Assembly (NCBI GenBank): GCA_025963955.1
Contig: JAOPZU010000162.1
Coordinates: 1-5,071 of the forward strand
Direction: 5' to 3'
Source of the DNA: Solirubrobacterales bacterium
GTDB lineage: Bacteria; Actinomycetota; Thermoleophilia; Solirubrobacterales; Solirubrobacteraceae
DNA length: 5,071 bases
The notes below the pieces were generated by a model that did no database searches, had not been told where the DNA came from, and worked only from the letters and a program-made list of their open reading frames with translations. Of this stretch, positions 1 to 5,071 are shown piece by piece. The position numbers and the translations under genes are program-made. The first letter of the stretch is position 1, and every line of letters starts with the position of its first letter.

Positions 1-57
1 GGCGCGCAGGACCTCGAGACGCTGCTCAAGGGCGCGGGGGCGGACACGACCTCGTAG
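1..57 (+). CDS. 3' end of an unidentified plus-strand gene (partial, C-terminal 18 residues)
   Basis: Frame 1 is open from the first base to a TAG at 55-57 and encodes GAQDLETLLKGAGADTTS. Every one of the 18 sense codons ends in G or C, matching the codon use of the clear genes in this window, which is the main reason to call it coding. The DLETLLK stretch looks helical, followed by a Gly/Ala/Thr tail; no family can be recognised from so little. A strong GC hairpin begins 5 bases after the stop, as expected at a gene end, and the next gene (fadB) converges on it from the other strand. The rest of the gene lies outside the window. A chance open frame remains possible over so short a stretch. 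Confidence 0.55.
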   Translation, partial: GAQDLETLLKGAGADTTS

Positions 58-62
58 AACGG

Positions 63-91
63 CCGAGGGCCCCGCGTTGCGGGGCCCTCGG
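63..91. terminator. GC-rich hairpin terminator between convergent genes
   Basis: Positions 63-75 pair perfectly with 79-91: 13 base pairs, nearly all G-C, closed by a 3-base loop (GTT, 76-78). The hairpin lies 5 bases past the TAG of the partial plus-strand gene and 29 bases past the fadB stop on the other strand, so it could end transcription from both sides. Neither side has a T-run after the stem. It is therefore not a classical intrinsic terminator, but T-poor hairpins of this kind are common at gene ends in high-GC actinobacteria. The function is inferred from structure and position. Confidence 0.65.
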
Positions 92-120
92 GCACGACGA
101 CCGACGACGGCAGGCGGGGC

Positions 121-2316
121 CTAGACCGCGGCGGCGACCTGCTCGTCGGAGTAGATCTCGCCGGCCTCGGCCTTGGCGACCAGGGACGCCGGCGGCTCGA
201 AGCGCGCGCCGAACTGCTCGGCCAGCTCGCGCGAGCGGGCCACGAAGCCCGCCACGCCGCCGTCGTACCCGTTGATGTACTGCAGCACGCCGCCCGACCA
301 GGCCGGGAAACCGATCCCGAAGATCGAGCCGATGTTGGCGTCGGCGACCGACGGGATCACGCCCTCGTCCACGCACTTGACCGTCTCCAGGGCCTCGGCG
401 AAGAGCATGCGCTCCTCCAGGTCCTTGAGCGAAATCGAGGCCGGGTCCGGGTTCACGGGGTACAGCTCCTTCAGCCCGCTCCACAGCCCGGTCCGCTTGC
501 CGTCCGCGTACTCGTAGAAGCCGGCGCCGGCCAAGCGGCCCGCGCGCTCCTTCTCGAGCATCGTGTCGATGACCGCGAAGGCCGGGTGGTCCTCCCACGT
601 GCCGCCCTCGGCCTCCACGGCCTCCTTCGACGCCTTGCGGATCTTCGCCATGAGCTGCAGGTTCAGCTCGTCCGACAGCTGCAGCACGGGCGCGGGGTAG
701 CCGGCCTGCGAGGAGGCCTGCTCGATCGTGTTGGCCGGGACGCCCTCGGTGAGCATCGCGATGCCCTCGTTGATGAACGTGCCGATCACGCGCGAGGTGA
801 AGAAGCCGCGCGAGTCGTTCACGACGATCGGCGTCTTCTTGATCTGCTTGGCGAAGTCGAGCGCGCGGTAGAGCGTCTCGTCCGACGTCTTCTCGCCCTT
901 GATGATCTCCAGCAGCGGCATCTTGTCCACGGGGGAGAAGAAGTGCAGCCCGATGAAGTCGGCGGGACGGGAGACGCCCTCGGCCAGGCCGGTGATCGGC
1001 AGGGTCGAGGTGTTGGAGCCCAGCAGGGCGCCCTCGGCCAGGTGCGGCTCGATCTCCGCGAAGACCTGCGCCTTGACGGCCGGGTCCTCGAAGACCGCCT
1101 CGATGACAAGGTCGGCGCCGTCGGCGTCGGCCGCGTCCGCGGTCGGGTGGATCAGGGCGAGCAGCGCGTCGGCCGCCTCCTGTGTCGAGCGGCCCTTCGC
1201 GACGGCCTTGTCGACGATGTTCTTCGAGTAGCCCTTGCCGCGCTCGGCGGCCTCGAGGGAGACGTCCTTCAGGACGACCTCGATGCCGGCCTTGGCCGAC
1301 ACGTACGCGATCGCGGCGCCCATCATGCCCGCGCCGAGGACAACGACCTTCTTGGACGTGAACGTCTCCACGTCGTCCCCGCGACCACGCTTGCCGTTCA
1401 CCCGCTGCAGGTCGAAGAAGAACGCCTGGATCATGTTCTTCGCGACCTGGCCGGTGGCCAGCGACGTGAAGTAGCGGCCCTCGATCTCGAACGCGGTGTC
1501 GATGTCGACCTGGGCGCCCTCGACGGCGGCGCTCATGATCGCGATCGGCGCCGGGTAGTTCGCGCCCTTCAGCTGCTTGCGCAGGTTGGACGGGAACGCC
1601 GGCAGGTTCGCCGCGAGCGCCGGGTGCGACGGCGTGCCGCCCGGGATCTTGTACTTCTTGTCCGCGTCCCAGGGCTGCTGCGCCTCCGGGTTCTCGGCGA
1701 TGAACTTCTTCGCGGCGGGGATCAGGTCGTCCGGGCTGTCGACGAGCTCGTCGACGACCTTGAGCTCCAGCGCCTTCTCCGGCCGCAGCTCCTGGCCCTG
1801 CAGCAGGACGCCCATCAGGCCGGACACGAGGCCGAGCTTGCGCGTGATGCGCGTGACGCCGCCGCCACCGGGCAGCAGGCCGAGCTTCACCTCGGGCAGA
1901 CCGAGCTTGATCTTCGGGTCGTTCACCACGACGGTGTGGTGCGTCGCGAGCGTGATCTCCAGGCCACCACCGAGCGCGGCGCCATTGACGCACGCGACGA
2001 CGGGCTTGCCCAGCGTCTCCAGCCGGCGCAGCTGCGCCTTCACGGTGCGGACGAACTCCGCGAACTCCGCGGCGTTCTCCGGCTTGACCTGCTTGAGGTC
2101 GTTCAGGTCACCGCCCGCGAAGAAGGTGCTCTTCGCGGAGACGATGATGACGCCGGCGATGTCGTCCTTCTCCGCCTCGAGGCGGTCGACGGTCGCGCCC
2201 ATGGACGCGATGTACGCCGCGTTCATGGTGTTCGCGTTCTGGTTCGGGTCGTCGAGGGTGAGGGTGACGATGTTGTCGTCGCCCTTCTCGTACCGGATGG
2301 TCGTGCTCTCGGACAT
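121..2316 (-). CDS. fadB: FadB-type bifunctional enoyl-CoA hydratase / 3-hydroxyacyl-CoA dehydrogenase (trifunctional complex alpha subunit)
   Basis: This 731-residue multifunctional beta-oxidation enzyme hydrates trans-2-enoyl-CoA to L-3-hydroxyacyl-CoA and oxidises that with NAD+ to 3-ketoacyl-CoA, probably in the cytosol. The N-terminal crotonase domain (about 1-300) shows the oxyanion-hole segments FFAGGDL (65-71) and NGAALGGGLE (111-120), with catalytic Glu120 and Glu142 (GLPEVKLGLLPGGGG). A linker helix follows. The Rossmann NAD-binding domain starts near 322 with GAGMMG (328-333). SNTST (434-438) and HFFSPVDKMPLLE supply the catalytic His458/Glu470 pair. The C-terminal dehydrogenase repeats end with GIGFPAWSGG (667-676). 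All expected catalytic residues are present. Length and layout match E. coli FadB (729 aa) and mycobacterial FadB (about 720 aa). The ATG directly follows the fadA TAG, with a GGAGG 8 bases upstream, so the two genes are almost certainly co-transcribed and translationally coupled. The stop is TAG. No frameshift or truncation is seen. Confidence 0.96.
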   Translation of the reverse strand: MSESTTIRYEKGDDNIVTLTLDDPNQNANTMNAAYIASMGATVDRLEAEKDDIAGVIIVSAKSTFFAGGDLNDLKQVKPENAAEFAEFVRTVKAQLRRLETLGKPVVACVNGAALGGGLEITLATHHTVVVNDPKIKLGLPEVKLGLLPGGGGVTRITRKLGLVSGLMGVLLQGQELRPEKALELKVVDELVDSPDDLIPAAKKFIAENPEAQQPWDADKKYKIPGGTPSHPALAANLPAFPSNLRKQLKGANYPAPIAIMSAAVEGAQVDIDTAFEIEGRYFTSLATGQVAKNMIQAFFFDLQRVNGKRGRGDDVETFTSKKVVVLGAGMMGAAIAYVSAKAGIEVVLKDVSLEAAERGKGYSKNIVDKAVAKGRSTQEAADALLALIHPTADAADADGADLVIEAVFEDPAVKAQVFAEIEPHLAEGALLGSNTSTLPITGLAEGVSRPADFIGLHFFSPVDKMPLLEIIKGEKTSDETLYRALDFAKQIKKTPIVVNDSRGFFTSRVIGTFINEGIAMLTEGVPANTIEQASSQAGYPAPVLQLSDELNLQLMAKIRKASKEAVEAEGGTWEDHPAFAVIDTMLEKERAGRLAGAGFYEYADGKRTGLWSGLKELYPVNPDPASISLKDLEERMLFAEALETVKCVDEGVIPSVADANIGSIFGIGFPAWSGGVLQYINGYDGGVAGFVARSRELAEQFGARFEPPASLVAKAEAGEIYSDEQVAAAV

Positions 2317-3534
2317 CTAGATGGCCTCCACGACGGTCGCGATGCCCATGCCGCCGCCGACGCAGAGCGTCGCCAGGCCGTAGCGCTTGCCGCGACGGTG
2401 CAGCTCGTCGATCAGCGTGCCGAGGATCATGCCGCCGGTCGCGCCGAGCGGGTGGCCCATGGCGATCGAGCCGCCGTTGACGTTCGTGATCTCCGGGTCG
2501 ATGTCGAGGTCGCGGATGAGCCGCAGCGCGACGGCCGCGAACGCCTCGTTGATCTCGATGAGGTCCAGGTCGGACGCCTTCAGGCCGGCCTTCTCGAGGG
2601 CCTTGAGCGACGCCGGCGCCGGGCCGGTGAGCATGATCGTCGGGTCGGCACCCGAGACGGCGGTCGCGAGGATGCGGGCCTTCGGCTTCATGCCCGCCTT
2701 CTCGCCGGCCGCGGCCGAGCCGATGGCCACGAGCGACGCGCCGTCCACGATGCCGGACGAGTTGCCCGCGTGGTGGACGTGGTTGATCTTCTCGACCCAG
2801 TGGTACTTCTGGAGCGCGACGGCGTCGAAGCCGCCCATCTCGCCCATCGCCGCGAACGACGGCTTGAGCTTGGCCAGCGACTCGACGGTCGTGCCCTCGC
2901 GGATGAACTCGTCGTTGTCGAGGACGACCTGGTCGTTCAGGTCCTTGACCGGGATGACGGAGTTCTTGAAGTAGCCCTCGCGCTGCGCGTGAGCGGCGCG
3001 GCGCTGCGACTCGGCGGCGAACGCGTCGACGTCGTCGCGGTCCCAGCCCTCGATCGTCGCGATGAGGTCCGCGCCGATGCCCTGCGGCACGAAGCCGGTG
3101 TTGAAGTTCGTCTCGGGATCCATCGCCCAGGCGCCGCCGTCGGAGCCCATCGGGACGCGGGACATGGACTCCACGCCGCCGGCGAGGACGAGGTCCTCCC
3201 ACCCGGAGGCGACCTTCTGCGCGGCGATGTTGACGGCCTCCAGGCCGGAGGCGCAGAAGCGGTTCAGCTGGTCGCCGGCGACCGTGTTCGGCAGGCCGGC
3301 CTTGATGGCGGCGGTCTTCGCGATGTCGGCGCCCTGGTCGCCGACCGGGGAGACGCAACCGAGGACGATGTCGTCGACGAGCGCAGGATCCAGGTTCTCC
3401 TGACGCGCGAGGGTCTCGTGGATGAGGCCGACGACCAGGTCGACCGGCTTGGTCCCGTGCAGGGACCCGTTGCTCTTGCCCTTGCCGCGCGGGGTGCGGA
3501 TGGCGTCGAAGACCAGCGCTTCGGTGCTGCTCAT
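2317..3534 (-). CDS. fadA: Acetyl-CoA acyltransferase / 3-ketoacyl-CoA thiolase (trifunctional complex beta subunit)
   Basis: This 405-residue thiolase catalyses the last beta-oxidation step: CoA-dependent cleavage of 3-ketoacyl-CoA into acetyl-CoA and an acyl-CoA two carbons shorter. The thiolase signatures are all present: nucleophile Cys94 in [11 protein letters not shown] (91-101), the NEAFA motif (329-333), His361 in [15 protein letters not shown], and the proton-relay Cys391 in CVGGGMG. The length is as expected for actinobacterial FadA (about 400 aa). The ATG at 3534 is supported by AGGAG ending 7 bases upstream, and the protein begins in normal thiolase fashion ([15 protein letters not shown]). 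It is the first gene of a two-gene operon with fadB, whose start codon touches the fadA stop. That pairing identifies it as the degradative partner of FadB rather than a biosynthetic acetoacetyl-CoA thiolase (PhaA/AtoB), although sequence alone cannot fix chain-length preference. The stop is TAG. Confidence 0.96.
   Translation of the reverse strand: MSSTEALVFDAIRTPRGKGKSNGSLHGTKPVDLVVGLIHETLARQENLDPALVDDIVLGCVSPVGDQGADIAKTAAIKAGLPNTVAGDQLNRFCASGLEAVNIAAQKVASGWEDLVLAGGVESMSRVPMGSDGGAWAMDPETNFNTGFVPQGIGADLIATIEGWDRDDVDAFAAESQRRAAHAQREGYFKNSVIPVKDLNDQVVLDNDEFIREGTTVESLAKLKPSFAAMGEMGGFDAVALQKYHWVEKINHVHHAGNSSGIVDGASLVAIGSAAAGEKAGMKPKARILATAVSGADPTIMLTGPAPASLKALEKAGLKASDLDLIEINEAFAAVALRLIRDLDIDPEITNVNGGSIAMGHPLGATGGMILGTLIDELHRRGKRYGLATLCVGGGMGIATVVEAI
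2325..2329 (-). promoter_or_regulatory. fadB ribosome binding site inside the fadA 3' end
   Basis: On the minus strand the sequence reads GGAGG, then 8 bases, then the fadB ATG. The motif lies within the final codons of fadA (GTG GAG GCC ATC TAG), so a ribosome finishing fadA sits on the fadB initiation region. It fixes the fadB start at 2316 and supports coupled, near-stoichiometric synthesis of the two subunits. Confidence 0.8.
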
Positions 3535-3541
3535 GTTCAGG

Positions 3542-3546
3542 CTCCT
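3542..3546 (-). promoter_or_regulatory. fadA ribosome binding site
   Basis: On the minus strand the sequence reads AGGAG, then 7 bases (CCTGAAC), then the ATG at 3534. The spacing is ideal and decides the fadA start. Confidence 0.8.
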
Positions 3547-3570
3547 GTGCTCGAGGCTCTCGTCGTGCGG

Positions 3571-3603
3571 GGCCCGGGTGTCGGGCCGCCGCCGGCTGCC
3601 GGC
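3571..3603 (-). other. Two small GC hairpins in the presumed fadA leader
   Basis: Positions 3571-3576 (GGCCCG) pair with 3582-3587 (CGGGCC) around a 5-base loop. Positions 3591-3595 (GCCGG) pair with 3599-3603 (CCGGC) around a 3-base loop. They lie 37-69 bases upstream of the fadA ATG and would be in its 5' leader if transcription starts near 3620. They do not match any riboswitch I recognise. In sequence this GC-rich, short hairpins arise often by chance, so a regulatory role is only a possibility. Confidence 0.25.
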
Positions 3604-3626
3604 CGGAGGGGCGCAGCAACAGGGGA

Positions 3627-3632
3627 ATGGTA
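3627..3632 (-). promoter_or_regulatory. Possible -10 box for the fadA-fadB operon
   Basis: On the minus strand this reads TACCAT, fitting the TAnnnT core of actinobacterial housekeeping promoters, and it sits in one of the few less GC-rich patches of the gap. Transcription from here would start near 3620 and give a leader of about 85 bases. No convincing TTGACA-like -35 lies 16-18 bases upstream, so the call is weak. The dyad at 3658-3678 would lie around the -40 to -60 region of such a promoter. Confidence 0.25.
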
Positions 3633-3657
3633 GCTGCCGAGGGCCCGATCCGGGGTT

Positions 3658-3678
3658 CAGGTGAAATCAGTTCACCTG
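3658..3678. promoter_or_regulatory. 21-bp dyad, candidate operator in the divergent fadA / hydrolase gap
   Basis: CAGGTGAA (3658-3665) is repeated exactly in inverse as TTCACCTG (3671-3678) around a 5-base centre (ATCAG). Nine of the ten symmetric base pairs match. The size, symmetry and modest AT content in an otherwise very GC-rich gap are typical of a binding site for a dimeric TetR- or GntR-type regulator, families that often control fatty-acid degradation operons. An extra TTCA at 3656-3659 overlaps the left arm and forms a second small dyad with TGAA (3662-3665). The site is 124 bases upstream of the fadA ATG and 104 bases upstream of the divergent hydrolase start, so it could act on either. 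No regulator gene is in the window. The assignment is inference from symmetry and position. Confidence 0.5.
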
Positions 3679-3767
3679 GGGTACGGGGCTGGCGGCGGCC
3701 GCATCTGCCCGCCCGGACGCACGTGCAAACCGTGACACCCGGCACATCCGGCCACACTCCGGGGTCG

Positions 3768-3773
3768 TACATT
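3768..3773 (+). promoter_or_regulatory. Possible -10 box of a leaderless-type start for the serine hydrolase gene
   Basis: TACATT lies 8 bases before the ATG at 3782, and no Shine-Dalgarno motif lies in between. In actinobacteria, a TAnnnT box 6-9 bases upstream of a start codon is the usual arrangement for leaderless mRNAs, which would make the ATG itself the transcript start. No clear -35 element is visible. Confidence 0.3.
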
Positions 3774-3781
3774 GGGTCCCT

Positions 3782-5071
3782 ATGGATCTCGCACGGATGC
3801 CGAGGACGATCGTCAGGCCGCCCCTCCGCCTGCTCGGCCTCGCGGCCCAGGGGCCGGTCCCGGGCGCGCACGCCTGGCGCGGCAGCGCCGCCCCCGGCTA
3901 CGAGCGCGTCGCGGAGGCCTTCGGCGGCTTCCTCGCCGGCCCCGGCCGCGGCGGCGCGCTCACCGTGCGCCGCGGGCCCGAGACGCTCGTCGACGTGTGA
4001 ACGGGCTGGGCTGACCCTGCCAGCCGCCGGGCCTGGACCCCGGACACTCCCGCCCTCTCCTTCTCCACGACCAAGGGCGTCACCGCCACGGCCGTGCACG
4101 TCCTCGCCGACCGCGGCGCCATCGCCTACGACGAGCCCGTCGCCACCTACTGGCCCGCGTTCGCGGCGAACGGGAAGGCGGACGTGACCGTCGCCGACCT
4201 CCTGAGCCACCGGGCCGGACTGCACGACGTGCGCTCGCTCGCCCGCGACGCCACGCAGACGCTCGACGCCGAGCTCATGGAGGAGCGCCTCGCGGCGGCC
4301 GCCCAGTCGGGTGCCGGCGTGCCGGGATACCACGCGTACACGTTCGGCTGGCTGCTCGGCGGGCTCCTGCGCCGGGTCACCGGGAAGCCCCCGGCGGAGG
4401 CCGTCCGGGAGCTCGTCGCCGAGCCCCTCGGGCTGAGCGGGCTGGACATCGGTGGCGCGCCCAGCGGCGCCGGCACCCCAGCCCCGGCCGAGGTCGTCGG
4501 GAGCGCTCTGCGGCTCTACGGCGCCACCGAGCGCTTCCTGACCCCGATCTGGGGCAACGTCCCGCTCACGCGCGCGAGCGTGCGCGCCCTCGTCCTCCCG
4601 GGCCTGGACCAGCTGGTCTACGGGGCCCCGGCGCGGATCTGGGAGACGCAGATGCCCGCGGTCAACGGCGCCTTCACGGCGCGCGGGCTCGCCGGCATGT
4701 ACGCGGCGCTCGCCAACGGCGGCTCCGCCGGCCCCGGGCGGCGCATCATGAGCGCGGCGACGGTGCACGACGCCGGCCGCGTGCAGACCCGCGAGCGCGA
4801 CCGCGTCCTCGGCCTGAGCATGCGCTGGCGCCTCGGGTACCACCACGCGTTCATGGCCGGCGCCCCGGCCCGGCAGGCCTTCGGCCACTACGGCTTCGGC
4901 GGCTCCGGGGGCTGGGCGGACCCGGAGAGCGGCCTGTCCTTCGGCTTCGTCACGAACGACATCGGGACGTGGACCTCGCCCGTCGGCGACCGGGCCCTGT
5001 TCCGCCTGAGCGGCGTCGTGCGCGAGTGCGCCGACCGGCAGGCGGCCCGCGGCGGTCGCGGGGCGGGCGCG
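3782..5071 (+). pseudogene. Beta-lactamase/EstB-family serine hydrolase interrupted by an in-frame TGA (3' end beyond window)
   Basis: From the ATG at 3782 one frame runs 430 codons to the window edge, broken only by TGA at 3998-4000 (codon 73). On both sides it reads as one class C beta-lactamase-like esterase/peptidase of the EstB (family VIII esterase) type. APGYERVAEAFGGFL (about 37-51) and GGALTVRRG precede LVDV-stop-TGWADP. Downstream come the nucleophile motif SxxK (FSTTKG, Ser95 and Lys98), LLSHRAGLHDV (140-150), GYHAYTFGWL (182-191) with the probable catalytic Tyr183, and the third motif HYG (369-371) in GHYGFGGSGGWADP. Relatives have Trp at the stop position, so TGG to TGA is the simplest cause. 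No ATG, GTG or TTG codon lies between the stop and Ser95, so internal restart cannot yield an active enzyme. No signal peptide is evident, suggesting a cytosolic protein; the substrate is unknown. The start could instead be the ATG at 3797. Intact codon bias and motifs suggest a very recent lesion, a base-call error, or, less likely, readthrough. Confidence 0.85.

Noticed and set aside
26..1993. 655-codon minus-strand open frame overlapping fadB
   Set aside because: It is an Arg/Gly/Ala-rich out-of-frame shadow of fadB without recognisable motifs.
586..3633. 1015-codon open frame on the plus strand, antisense to fadB and fadA
   Set aside because: It lies entirely opposite two well-supported genes. 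Its product is a low-diversity Arg/Asp/Val/Leu/Gly-rich sequence with no domain, as expected when the high-GC third positions of the real genes suppress stops on the other strand.
3737..3765. Short CCGG-containing direct and inverted repeats upstream of the hydrolase
   Set aside because: The units are imperfect and very short, and such CCGG-rich repeats are expected by chance at this GC content.
3998..4025. Possible selenocysteine recoding: a 6-bp stem (GGCTGG 4004-4009 with CCAGCC 4020-4025) just after the TGA
   Set aside because: The stem lacks the bulged U and the GU-containing apical loop expected of a bacterial SECIS element. Ser, Lys and Tyr do the catalysis in this family, and the position is normally Trp, not Cys.
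3627..4187. 186-codon plus-strand open frame over the gap and hydrolase start
   Set aside because: It is a Pro/Ser/Arg-rich product in a different frame from the hydrolase, whose motifs are convincing in the other frame.
2108..4888. 926-codon minus-strand open frame spanning fadA, the intergenic gap and the hydrolase gene
   Set aside because: It crosses a real promoter region and two genes in the wrong frame or strand, and its composition is typical of a GC-rich shadow.
4001..5071. Frameshift as the cause of the hydrolase interruption
   Set aside because: The frame before and after the TGA is the same and family-like sequence continues without a break, so no insertion or deletion is needed.
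1..5071. CRISPR arrays, tRNA or rRNA genes, insertion sequences and phage attachment sites
   Set aside because: I looked and found none. There are no regularly spaced repeats, no transposase-like frame and no tRNA-like cloverleaf.

Overview
The window is very GC-rich DNA with almost exclusively G or C at third codon positions. It carries actinobacterial-type genes, so a high-GC actinobacterium is the best reading. A soil lineage such as the Solirubrobacterales/Thermoleophilia is possible, but I cannot prove this from the sequence. The gene content is mostly ordinary lipid catabolism. I do not see a new multi-gene system.

Layout: positions 1-57 hold the last 18 codons of an unidentified plus-strand gene. 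It converges on a minus-strand operon, and a perfect 13-bp GC hairpin (63-91) between them probably terminates both sides. The minus strand from 3534 down to 121 carries fadA (thiolase, 405 aa) followed directly by fadB (enoyl-CoA hydratase/3-hydroxyacyl-CoA dehydrogenase, 731 aa). The TAG of fadA abuts the ATG of fadB, and the fadB ribosome binding site lies inside the last codons of fadA. This is the gene order and size of the mycobacterial trifunctional beta-oxidation complex (alpha2beta2). FadB would do hydration and NAD-dependent oxidation, and FadA would do CoA-dependent cleavage that shortens the acyl chain by two carbons.

The divergent 247-bp gap (3535-3781) holds a Shine-Dalgarno for fadA, two GC hairpins in the presumed fadA leader, a possible -10 box, and a near-perfect 21-bp dyad (3658-3678) that looks like a repressor operator. 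A possible leaderless-type start follows for the plus-strand gene.

From 3782 to the window end runs a plus-strand beta-lactamase/EstB-type serine hydrolase. Its reading frame is intact over 430 codons except for one in-frame TGA at codon 73, exactly where this family normally has Trp (VD-x-W-x-G). The SxxK nucleophile motif lies downstream of the stop, and no ATG, GTG or TTG codon lies between the two. The gene is therefore probably a young single-substitution pseudogene or contains a sequencing error. Recoding is a remote alternative.
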